Source: an uncultured Lachnospiraceae bacterium
GTDB taxonomy: Bacteria; Bacillota; Clostridia; Lachnospirales; Lachnospiraceae
Reading direction: 5' to 3'
Assembly (NCBI GenBank): GCA_934330725.1
Contig: CAKRGM010000009.1
Coordinates: 1-64,000, forward strand
Length of the DNA stretch: 64,000 nucleotides
In this document: one piece after another, positions 1 through 6,447 of the stretch
Layout: each line of letters starts with the position of its first letter
How positions within the stretch are numbered: the first letter of the stretch is position 1
Made by a program: the position numbers and the translations under genes
Notes under the pieces: model-generated
The model's input: the letters and a program-made list of their open reading frames with translations, nothing else
The model's database searches: none
What the model was told of the DNA's origin: nothing

Positions 1-92
1 AAATTTATAAGAAATGTGAAAAATATGAATCTTCCAAATTGGCAGGCTGTAAAATAAATTTACCTTTCAAAGCTGATTAATAAAAAAAATGA

Positions 93-121
93 TTGACACA
101 TTGGACTTTTGCTATTAAAAT
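93..121 (+). promoter_or_regulatory. promoter of tRNA-Leu
   Basis: A TTGACA -35 box (93-98), a 17-bp spacer and a TAAAAT -10 box (116-121) lie about 65 bp before the tRNA. This is seen directly and fits a housekeeping sigma-A promoter. Confidence 0.6.
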
Positions 122-189
122 ATTTAATGTTCGCATTATTTAACACAATTTATATAAATAATGCCCGGCAAATTTAATATATTTATCAT

Positions 190-272
190 GCGGAAGTGTC
201 GGAATGGCAGACGAGCAAGATTCAGATTCTTGTGTGGGTTACCACGTGTGGGTTCAAGTCCCATCTTCCGCA
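190..272 (+). tRNA. tRNA-Leu (anticodon CAG)
   Basis: The acceptor arm GCGGAAG (190-196) pairs with CTTCCGC (265-271), followed by discriminator A at 272. The anticodon arm CAAGA-TTCAGAT-TCTTG gives anticodon CAG, which reads CUG leucine codons. A long variable arm and a GGTTCAAGTCC T-arm make it a class II tRNA, as expected for leucine. The 3' CCA is not encoded and must be added after transcription. Confidence 0.97.
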
Positions 273-287
273 TTTAATTTTTAAGAG

Positions 288-315
288 AAAGCCTTGAATT
301 TTCAAGGTTTTTTTT
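288..315 (+). terminator. Rho-independent terminator after tRNA-Leu
   Basis: A CCTTGA/TCAAGG stem with a short AT loop runs into a tract of eight T on the plus strand. The A tract on the other side lets it also serve azlD, which converges from the right. Confidence 0.8.
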
Positions 316-335
316 GAGTTCTGACACGAGTTAAA

Positions 336-662
336 TCAAAAAAGAAAATGTATTAACAGCATATAACAGATGGTTCCACCTGCGATTGACAGCAGCATCT
401 GACGTTTCCATATATGCAGAACACCAGTGATTATAATGGAAATCAGTTCAGGAATACCATGAGTTCCCTGAAATATCTGCACATTTCTAAGACAATATAT
501 TACCAGCATGCCAAAAACCGCAGAAGGCAGATATTTTCCTATATACTGTATAAAAGCCGGTGTTTTATGATTTTCATTAAATAATATGAATGGCAGGAAG
601 CGGGTAAGCATGGTTCCACCTATACATATGCTTATTGTAATAATCTGTTGTGAAATAGTCAT
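336..662 (-). CDS. azlD: AzlD-family branched-chain amino acid transport subunit
   Basis: This 108-residue, strongly hydrophobic protein has three to four predicted membrane segments. It matches the small AzlD partner of the AzlC exporter, seen for example in a conserved early segment with TRFLPF at about residues 20-25. In characterised systems AzlCD (BrnFE) exports branched-chain amino acids or their analogues from the cytoplasm. Its ATG overlaps the azlC stop by four bases (ATGA), so the two are translationally coupled. The T-rich reverse side of the tRNA terminator lies just downstream. Confidence 0.88.
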   Translation of the reverse strand: MTISQQIITISICIGGTMLTRFLPFILFNENHKTPAFIQYIGKYLPSAVFGMLVIYCLRNVQIFQGTHGIPELISIIITGVLHIWKRQMLLSIAGGTICYMLLIHFLF

Positions 663-1354
663 TTCCTACCCCCCATATATTCCAGTTTCTTTTTAGATAT
701 CGTAAGCAATATGATAATAACTGCCATAGTCGGAAGCATAAAAGAATCCGAACCAAAACATATGAGACATATGGCTGCTGTAATAATACCAATCAATGAC
801 GATATGTGATTTTCTTCTTTAAGCCATTGCTCCAGAAAAATAACAACAAACATAGCCGTCATAACAAAGCTGATACCTGTTGTATCGAATTTAAGAAGAG
901 AACCAACAAAACCTCCAAGTGTAGCACCTGCAAACCAATAAAAATGATTTAATAGTGTGACAAAAAACATGAACCAGCCTTTATCTACATCAGCTGGAAT
1001 ATCTGCGGTAAAGTTGATTGAAAAAGATTCGTCACACATGCCAAATATTAAATAATATTTTTTCCATCCCATTCCCTTATAACGATCCAGCATAGAAATT
1101 CCGTAAAATATATGTCTTGCCTGAATGAGGAGAGTCATAATAAATACCTGTAATGGTGCAAACGGACTGAGCAACATTTCAACTGCTACAAATTCCAAAG
1201 AGCCTCCATATATCAGAAGACTCATTAACATGGGATATACAAACGAAAAGCCACTGGCATTCATATAGATGCCATAGGCAAGTCCAAGAAATAAAAATCC
1301 GGCAAAAATAGGCAAAGTATAGGGAAATGCAGCCTTTAATGCTTTTCGCTTCAT
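659..1354 (-). CDS. azlC: AzlC-family branched-chain amino acid exporter, large subunit
   Basis: A 231-residue multi-pass membrane protein of AzlC size. Family features include the GLAYGIY stretch near residue 24, the QARHIFYG loop near residue 80 and FGMCDESFS near residue 104. AzlC with AzlD forms a branched-chain amino acid efflux system in the inner membrane; the exact substrate cannot be read from sequence. The ATG follows a strong AAGGAGG site. It is first in a two-gene operon with azlD, and no adjacent Lrp/AsnC-type regulator is present. Confidence 0.93.
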   Translation of the reverse strand: MKRKALKAAFPYTLPIFAGFLFLGLAYGIYMNASGFSFVYPMLMSLLIYGGSLEFVAVEMLLSPFAPLQVFIMTLLIQARHIFYGISMLDRYKGMGWKKYYLIFGMCDESFSINFTADIPADVDKGWFMFFVTLLNHFYWFAGATLGGFVGSLLKFDTTGISFVMTAMFVVIFLEQWLKEENHISSLIGIITAAICLICFGSDSFMLPTMAVIIILLTISKKKLEYMGGRK

Positions 1355-1488
1355 AAAAGCGTTTCCTCCTTGTTGAATTATATAAACATATTGAAAAATA
1401 CAAACTATAATACCTTATTTATTATAACAAACGTGTGGCATTCTACCTGAAAATTATTTCTTTTTTTACATCCGGTTGTGATATAATT

Positions 1489-1497
1489 AACTTCATA
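1489..1497 (+). promoter_or_regulatory. extended -10 promoter
   Basis: TGA-TATAAT is an extended -10 element (TG-N-TATAAT). I see no good -35 box. It lies about 27 bp upstream of the 30-codon reading frame at 1524. Confidence 0.4.
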
Positions 1498-1523
1498 AAT
1501 CAAAATTCCGGGAGGTGAAAATT

Positions 1524-1616
1524 ATGCTCTGGAATGATGTTACTGATTTTGAATTTATTCCTGTTATCAGCAGTCAGGAAATGAGCACAAGAATGGCAAA
1601 AAAGTTGGCAATGTAA
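1524..1616 (+). CDS. hypothetical 30-residue reading frame, possibly a gene remnant
   Basis: A 30-codon frame begins with ATG seven bases after a strong GGGAGGTG ribosome site and is preceded by an extended -10 promoter. The peptide has no membrane segment or motif I recognise. The next 60 bp lead into an acetyltransferase pseudogene, so this may be the leftover 5' end of a deleted gene rather than a working peptide. The promoter and ribosome site argue for expression; the surrounding decay argues against function. Confidence 0.35.
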   Translation: MLWNDVTDFEFIPVISSQEMSTRMAKKLAM

Positions 1617-1675
1617 TTGCACATAAAATCATCTTTATCTTGAAAAAATATTATAATATTATGAGGATAAACGAC

Positions 1676-2014
1676 ATGAAAATATATGAAGTTCAGGAAA
1701 GATCCCCACAGTTGTCAGCCGCTCTTTTAAAAATCTAGGAAGCTTCTGTCCGGGCAGCACATCTTTTTCTTTCTGATGCAGAGATAAACCAGATTAAGGA
1801 ATATGTACCACAGGCTATAAACCAGGTCGGACATTTAATCATTGCTGAAAATGATTCTAATACAACTATAGCTTTTATGGGAATTGAAAACAGCCGTCTG
1901 GAAATGTTGTTTCTTTCTCCTAAAGAAAGATGCAAAGGAATTGGAAAACAACTTATACAATACGGTATCAAGAATTATGGAATATAAGAAGTTACTGTAA
2001 ATGAGCAGAATCCC
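1676..2014 (+). pseudogene. GNAT-family N-acetyltransferase, broken by two stops and 3' truncation
   Basis: Read in one frame from ATG 1676 (GAGGA ribosome site upstream), the translation follows a small GNAT acetyltransferase: an N-terminal EVQERSPQL segment, then EASVRAAHLFLSD, and the acetyl-CoA loop region LFLSPKERCKGIGKQLIQYG. An in-frame TAG (1736-1738) stands where relatives have Trp (TGG) and a TAA (1985-1987) where a Gln codon is expected before EVTVNEQNP. After NEQNP the similarity ends and unrelated membrane-protein sequence follows, so the 3' third is deleted. Both stops are explained by single substitutions. Confidence 0.8.
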
Positions 2015-2207
2015 CTTATTTATCAGAATTCTAATTCTATGTGCAGCTATTCTTGCAATATTCTATATCGGCATTGTAGGGCTTCTTTTATGTATTGGTA
2101 TATCAAATCAAAATATAATAATATTCTTAATAGCTGTTTTAGCGGCTTTATTTATTATATTGGGCTCTGTATCCAAGTTCAAAAAAATTAGAAAAAGGCG
2201 CAAATAA
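2001..2207 (+). CDS. hypothetical small two-segment membrane protein
   Basis: A 68-residue frame has two hydrophobic segments (about residues 6-30 and 37-58) and a basic tail rich in Lys and Arg. The ATG lies inside the end of the GNAT pseudogene in another frame and lacks a Shine-Dalgarno sequence. It may be the 3' part of a membrane-protein gene whose start was lost in the deletion that truncated the acetyltransferase. Expression is doubtful. Confidence 0.3.
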   Translation: MSRIPLFIRILILCAAILAIFYIGIVGLLLCIGISNQNIIIFLIAVLAALFIILGSVSKFKKIRKRRK

Positions 2208-2220
2208 TTATTGGCCTTTT
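2193..2220. terminator. bidirectional terminator between convergent genes
   Basis: AAAAGGC (2193-2199) and GCCTTTT (2214-2220) form a stem flanked by A and T tracts, overlapping the ends of the small membrane frame and the MATE gene. Confidence 0.5.
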
Positions 2221-3560
2221 ATATCGAGCCACTTTCCTTTCCATGTATACAATATCATAAGAATCACTCCAACAAACCATGAAACAGGATAAAGAATATA
2301 TAAACCTGTAATAGAATCAAATGTAGGAAGAACAGCTTCTATCCATACTATACGAAACAGGCACATAGATGTCAGCAAAATAACCATAGGTGGTACACTT
2401 TTTCCAGCCCCACGCACAGTTCCCGCAAGGCATTGAAGGATACTGATAACAAAATAAAATGGACAAAAATACCGTGTTGCCAGTTTTCCAAGCGCTACTA
2501 CATCCGGATCAGACGTGAACAAATGCATTAAAGGATCTGCAAAAACCAGAATCAGAATACCTGTTGCCACCGTATAAATAAATCCCATTGCCAGTGTTAC
2601 CCACATTCCTTTTTTCACACGGTCAATCTTTCCTGCTCCAATATTCTGGCCTGTAAAAGTTGTCACTGCCATACTGAAGCTAAGCACCGGCAGTATATTA
2701 AATCCATCGATTTTTAAATAAGCACCAAATCCGGCCATAGCAGCAGAACCAAACCTGTTTATACCCGCCTGGACTAATACATTTGAAAGTGAAATAGTCA
2801 TGTTCTGAATACCTGTAGGAAGTCCGACACGTATAATCCTTGCTGCCATACTTCTGACCACTCGAATACTTCTAATATGCACACGGTAATCTGCATTTAC
2901 ACGCATTAAATATGCCATAGCAAGTACACTTGACAAAATCTGGCTTATATCAGTAGCTATTGCTGCACCTGCCACACCCATACCAAGCCCGCATATAAAA
3001 AGAAAATCAAGCACAATATTAGTTATTGATGCTATTGCAAGGTACATAAGCGAACGTTTTGAGTTCCCTGCTGAATTAAGGATTCCCGATGCCATATTGT
3101 AAATGACATTAAAAATCAGGCCTCCTGAATAAAGCTGCATATAAGTGACCGAATCATTATAAACATCCTGTGGAGTGTGCATCCATTCAATCAGATTGCG
3201 GCTAAGCAGCACCCCGCCGACAGTAAGTACTAATCCTATAATAAGCGCTATGGCAAAAGATGTATGTACTGCCTCCTGCACCTTATTTTTATTTTTTGCC
3301 CCAAGATACTGTGAAACAATAACGCCCGCTCCAACAGCAGCCCCCTGGCTAAATGCAATTAAAAGGTAAATTATCGGTGTACTTGCCCCTACCGCAGCAA
3401 GCGCACCACTTCCCACATAATTTCCTACAATAATAGAATCTGCTGTATTATATAGCTGCTGCAGCAAATTGCCAAAAATAAGTGGTATTGAAAAAAACAG
3501 TATCTGTTTTACGATATTTCCCTCTGTCATCAAATTATTCTTTTTCGCCTGTATTTTCAT
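2208..3560 (-). CDS. MATE-family multidrug/cation antiporter
   Basis: At 450 residues with about twelve membrane segments this has MATE length. Family signatures include PLIFGNLLQQLYNTADSI near residue 28, GNYVGSGALAAVGAS near residue 46 and QYLGAKN near residue 84. The second half repeats the fold with GLPTGIQNM near residue 243 and TGQNIGAGK near residue 299. MATE proteins couple Na+ or H+ entry to export of drugs, dyes or metabolites; the substrate here is unknown. The promoter upstream has the 19-bp spacer and central dyad of MerR-controlled genes, suggesting induction by a toxic compound. Confidence 0.93.
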   Translation of the reverse strand: MKIQAKKNNLMTEGNIVKQILFFSIPLIFGNLLQQLYNTADSIIVGNYVGSGALAAVGASTPIIYLLIAFSQGAAVGAGVIVSQYLGAKNKNKVQEAVHTSFAIALIIGLVLTVGGVLLSRNLIEWMHTPQDVYNDSVTYMQLYSGGLIFNVIYNMASGILNSAGNSKRSLMYLAIASITNIVLDFLFICGLGMGVAGAAIATDISQILSSVLAMAYLMRVNADYRVHIRSIRVVRSMAARIIRVGLPTGIQNMTISLSNVLVQAGINRFGSAAMAGFGAYLKIDGFNILPVLSFSMAVTTFTGQNIGAGKIDRVKKGMWVTLAMGFIYTVATGILILVFADPLMHLFTSDPDVVALGKLATRYFCPFYFVISILQCLAGTVRGAGKSVPPMVILLTSMCLFRIVWIEAVLPTFDSITGLYILYPVSWFVGVILMILYTWKGKWLDIKGQ

Positions 3561-3648
3561 CTTTGACTCTTTTCCCTTAACATTTTAGTATAACAATATG
3601 TATATAACTATTTTCACACTTTTATTAATATTTTAAACTTGTCATTAT

Positions 3649-3679
3649 AGTATACACCATAAAGTTAACTTTAAGTCAA
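3649..3679 (-). promoter_or_regulatory. MerR-type promoter of the MATE gene
   Basis: On the minus strand a TTGACT -35 box (3674-3679) and TATACT -10 box (3649-3654) are 19 bp apart. The spacer holds a perfect 14-bp palindrome, TAAAGTTAACTTTA (3660-3673). An overlong 19-bp spacer with a central dyad is the hallmark of promoters activated by MerR-family proteins through DNA untwisting. No merR gene lies in the window, so the regulator would act in trans. Confidence 0.7.
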
Positions 3680-3868
3680 TACCATTATCTTAATGCCTGT
3701 CTTATATCTTATATGATGGTAAAAATGTTAAATTTATTGATACTCAATTGGGTATAGAGTATAATATAAATAAAATAGATTTGAATAAACAGGAATTTAT
3801 GTATTTTAGGATAAATAAAGCAATTATTTCCAATAGAGGTATAAACGCTTGTGAAAAGGAGTGATATT

Positions 3869-4114
3869 ATGGTGGAACTTAAGGATGCATATAAAATGGC
3901 AAATGATTGCTTTCTTGATAATGAAGATTATCTTGGAGTAAGGGAAGTTAGAGAAACAGAAGACAAATGGCTTTTTAAAGGAAAATTAAAACATACAACA
4001 TACGGAACATTTGCAATATGTATTCCTAAAAATGGAGATGAACCACATTTATATAATCCATATGAAAAAAAATATATGGAATTATGGGAAAAAGCTAATG
4101 CTGTAAAAGTATAA
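3869..4114 (+). CDS. hypothetical 81-residue soluble protein
   Basis: An acidic, Lys/Glu-rich protein of 81 residues starting MVELKDAY, with no signal peptide or membrane segment. An AAAAGGAG ribosome site (3854-3861) sits correctly for ATG 3869; an upstream in-frame GTG would place the site inside the gene. The C-terminal half reads as alternating strands with a Gly-Asp-Glu-Pro turn, compatible with a small alpha/beta fold. I do not recognise the family. It stands alone on the plus strand next to a CRISPR relic. Confidence 0.6.
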   Translation: MVELKDAYKMANDCFLDNEDYLGVREVRETEDKWLFKGKLKHTTYGTFAICIPKNGDEPHLYNPYEKKYMELWEKANAVKV

Positions 4115-4136
4115 CAATTTTAAATTATTATATTTG

Positions 4137-4156
4137 CCACCGCAGAAATGCGGTGG
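4137..4156 (+). terminator. hairpin after the hypothetical gene
   Basis: CCACCGCA (4137-4144) pairs perfectly with TGCGGTGG (4149-4156) around a stable GAAA tetraloop. The following tract is only weakly T-rich, so it may stabilise the 3' end more than terminate. Confidence 0.5.
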
Positions 4157-4202
4157 TTCGTTACAAATATTGATTTAAAGTATGTTTTTTTCTGCTGGCA
4201 AT

Positions 4203-4296
4203 GTTCAAATACATCACATGTTACTGTTTATCAAAGATATAGTGCGATAACTTTTCTTGTTTTAACATTCAAATACATCATATGTTACTGTTTATC
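4203..4296 (-). CRISPR. relic two-repeat CRISPR unit, no cas genes
   Basis: Two 30-bp near-identical repeats (4203-4232 and 4267-4296; two differences) flank one unique 34-bp spacer. On the minus strand the repeat ends in GATGTATTTGAA, resembling clostridial type I-B repeats that end in GATGTATTTAAAT. Repeat and spacer lengths fit type I-B. No third repeat is visible on either side and no cas gene lies within the window, so this looks like an array remnant or orphan unit. The call rests on two copies only. Confidence 0.5.
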
Positions 4297-4674
4297 CAAC
4301 GATTTTAAGCCTTTTCACTTTTACATTATATTATTCATTCCTTTATTTTACAAGGATTTCCCAATTTTTTCCCAGGCATCTCAATATATTTTAAATTTTT
4401 TGTTTTTCCTCGTACAAACCTCCTGTTTTAGCTGAATAGGTCCATTTTTTTATTTTAACCGCCTGGTATTTTCATTGACATATTTTTTAATTAAAGCTTA
4501 TAAAATAAGGCTTTCACCATTCTCGCTATCTCTTTTCCTAATGCATCCTCACCAAACACATTGTTCTTCATTAGCTTTATAATACAAATAAAATATTCAT
4601 ATTATAAAAATACCTGTTGCAGTTTACATGCACCATCTGCAAAATGCACTTTAAGCACTTACCACAACAATCAA
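4297..4674. other. AT-rich intergenic stretch without recognised features
   Basis: This T-rich stretch between the CRISPR relic and the cotJ terminator shows no convincing reading frame, promoter or further repeat. It may be eroded array or leader sequence, but nothing supports that directly. Confidence 0.4.
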
Positions 4675-4713
4675 ATAATTGCCACCACCTATAAAGTAAG
4701 CAGCAGCAATTAT
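4675..4713 (-). terminator. possible terminator of the cotJ operon
   Basis: ATAATTGC (4675-4682) pairs with GCAATTAT (4706-4713) just after the cotJC stop. The minus-strand tail is only modestly T-rich. Confidence 0.4.
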
Positions 4714-4727
4714 TCACTAATTATTTT

Positions 4728-5336
4728 TTATTTACAATTCATCTGGTCAAACTCAGGATTGAATGCGTAGAAATTCTTTGAATCAAGTTTACTCTGTACT
4801 ATTGACAATGCTTCACCAAATCTCTGAAAATGGACAATCTCTCTTTGTCTTAGAAATCTTAAAGGTTCCATTACATCAGGATCGTCAACAAGTCTTAACA
4901 GATTGTCATAAGTTGTACGTGCTTTCTGCTCTGCTGCCATATCTTCAACCAGATCAGTTATTATGTCGCCCTTGGACTGGAATTCGCAGGCATTAAATGG
5001 TATTCCGCCTGCTGCCATTGGCCAGACTGCCGATGTATGATCAACATAATAAGGCTCAAATGGTGTTCCTTTTATCTGATCCATGGAAAGATTTCTTGTG
5101 AGCTGGTGAACCATTACACTTACCATCTCAAGATGCGCAAGCTCTTCTGTACCAATATCTGTCAAAAGTCCGGAAACTTCCCGGTAAGGCATAGAATATC
5201 TTTGAGCAAGATATCGCGTTGATGCTCCTGATTCCCCATCTGGCCCACCATACTGACTTATAACCATCATTGCCATAGAAGGATCCGGATTTTTTATATT
5301 AACAGGATACTCTAATCTTTTTTCATAATTCCACAT
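4728..5336 (-). CDS. cotJC: spore coat protein CotJC, manganese-catalase family
   Basis: 202 residues starting MWNYEKRLEYPV, matching CotJC of the manganese-catalase family. The four-helix ferritin-like core carries the expected Glu and His metal ligands, including the GTEELAHLEMV motif near residue 62 and the REIVHFQRFGEAL motif near residue 165. In Bacillus the CotJ proteins are made in the mother cell and incorporated in the inner spore coat; catalase activity is a family inference. It is the last gene of cotJABC, three bases after cotJB. Confidence 0.95.
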   Translation of the reverse strand: MWNYEKRLEYPVNIKNPDPSMAMMVISQYGGPDGESGASTRYLAQRYSMPYREVSGLLTDIGTEELAHLEMVSVMVHQLTRNLSMDQIKGTPFEPYYVDHTSAVWPMAAGGIPFNACEFQSKGDIITDLVEDMAAEQKARTTYDNLLRLVDDPDVMEPLRFLRQREIVHFQRFGEALSIVQSKLDSKNFYAFNPEFDQMNCK

Positions 5337-5339
5337 AAG

Positions 5340-6206
5340 CTAATCCTCCACTTCCCACGGCATTGGCGTTGCTACCCACGTCCAGTAATTTTCATTTGTC
5401 ATGTCAAATGCATTCAGCGGGCCATAAAATCTGGCAAATTTTGAAGCATACTCATTATATTTGTTCATTATTTCATTATAATATTCTATTGCCTGCTGAT
5501 CATTTGGATGAGTATCAAGATACAGCATTGTTTCTATCAGTACAAAACCCAGCTCATATATATTTCTCATAGCTTGCCGTCTGCTGTTTTCATTTACGTT
5601 GTTTGACTCGATATTATCAGAACCACATGAACTGCAGACATGTCTCCTGTTCATTGAATTGCTATTATTTCTCACCTGTCTGTTCTGCCTTGACCTCATA
5701 CATTCCGGCATGCTTTCACGCTGGCATTCCTGCTGTGGCATCTGTCTTACTGATTCTCTGCGTTCTGGCATGCTTCCACGCTGGCATTCCTGCTGTGGCC
5801 TCTGTCTTACTGATTCTCTGCGTTCTGGCATGCTTCCACGCTGACATTCCTGCTGCGGCATCTGTCTTACTGGTTCTCTGCGTTCCGGCATGCTTCCACA
5901 CTGGCATTCCTGCTGCGGCATCTGTCTTACTGGTTCTCTGCGTTCCGGCATGCTTCCACGCTGGCATTCCTGCTGTGGCCTCTGTCTTACTGGTTCTCTG
6001 CGTTCCGGCATGCTTTCACGCTGACGTTCCTGCTGCGGCATCTGTCTTACATCTTCACGCATACCACATCTCATGCTCCTGCGCATTCCACTCTGCATAT
6101 TGCAAGGCATTTCATCAAAAGGCTGACATCTCTCATCAGTGCAACCACATCTGTCTCTGAAAAATTCACAATCACTCATACTTCTGCAATTTTTTTCTTC
6201 CATCAT
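5340..6206 (-). CDS. cotJB: CotJB spore coat protein with a long Gln/Arg/Cys repeat extension
   Basis: The last 80 or so residues form a normal CotJB domain (IYELGFVLIETMLYLDTHP, then FARFYGPLNAFD and WVATPMPWEVED). Standard CotJB is about 80-90 residues; this protein has 288. The extra N-terminus holds a Cys-rich start and six tandem 20-residue repeats (about residues 52-168) built on RREPVRQMPQQECQRGSMPE, most with one Cys. The repeats could give a disulfide- or glutamine-crosslinkable coat segment; that is inference. A CxxC pair (CSSCG) follows the repeats. The gene overlaps cotJA by four bases. Confidence 0.9.
   Translation of the reverse strand: MMEEKNCRSMSDCEFFRDRCGCTDERCQPFDEMPCNMQSGMRRSMRCGMREDVRQMPQQERQRESMPERREPVRQRPQQECQRGSMPERREPVRQMPQQECQCGSMPERREPVRQMPQQECQRGSMPERRESVRQRPQQECQRGSMPERRESVRQMPQQECQRESMPECMRSRQNRQVRNNSNSMNRRHVCSSCGSDNIESNNVNENSRRQAMRNIYELGFVLIETMLYLDTHPNDQQAIEYYNEIMNKYNEYASKFARFYGPLNAFDMTNENYWTWVATPMPWEVED
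5701..6060 (-). repeat. six 60-bp tandem repeats inside cotJB
   Basis: Six consecutive 60-bp units align with a period of exactly 60 bp and differ by a few substitutions each; the outer units are the most diverged. The period preserves the frame, so copy-number change would lengthen or shorten the protein without breaking it. High identity suggests recent expansion or homogenisation. Confidence 0.95.
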
Positions 6207-6361
6207 CTGCAGCCTCCTCTTCCAACAAACGGCTTATTAAGAGCTGCAAATAAAGTTCCATATTTCAAAGCAAGAGTAGGCTCATAAATATCATCCCAGC
6301 GCTGCCACGGCACATAACACATAGCAAGCACCTGTTCAGAACAGGACATTTCTTTATCCAT
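6203..6361 (-). CDS. cotJA: spore coat protein CotJA
   Basis: A 52-residue frame starting MDKEMSCSEQVLA after a GGAGG ribosome site. The core MCYVPWQRWDDIYEPTLAL followed by GTLFAALNKPF is diagnostic of CotJA: the paired Trp and Glu-Pro signature recurs across spore formers. It is the first gene of cotJABC and its TGA overlaps the ATG of cotJB (ATGA). It is easily missed because of its length. Confidence 0.93.
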   Translation of the reverse strand: MDKEMSCSEQVLAMCYVPWQRWDDIYEPTLALKYGTLFAALNKPFVGRGGCR

Positions 6362-6374
6362 ATTTCCTCCAAAA

Positions 6375-6393
6375 ACTGCAATTATTGTGCAGT
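6375..6393 (-). terminator. small hairpin between the ABC-class ATPase gene and cotJA
   Basis: ACTGCA/TGCAGT forms a 6-bp stem followed by five T on the minus strand. It can end the transcript of the ATPase gene. It sits just five bases before the cotJA ribosome site, so any cotJ promoter upstream would have to read through it. Confidence 0.5.
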
Positions 6394-6447
6394 CTGATTT
6401 TTCTGCTCATTTTATTATATGGATAAAGTTTAAAATGTGTGTGTTAA

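Noticed and set aside
1736..1987. Stop-codon reassignment or recoding in the acetyltransferase
   Set aside because: The two different stops, together with the missing 3' end, fit ordinary decay; other genes use TAA, TAG and TGA as normal stops.
4148..4435. A 95-codon plus-strand frame
   Set aside because: It runs through the CRISPR-like repeats and has low-complexity Phe/Tyr/Ile content, with no ribosome site.
4687..4713. A second CRISPR remnant near GCAGCAGC
   Set aside because: It is only the terminator stem of the cotJ operon and shares nothing with the 30-bp repeat.
5603..6160. Long plus-strand reading frames opposite cotJB
   Set aside because: They are antisense shadows of the 60-bp repeats, whose period keeps several frames open; no ribosome site or known domain.
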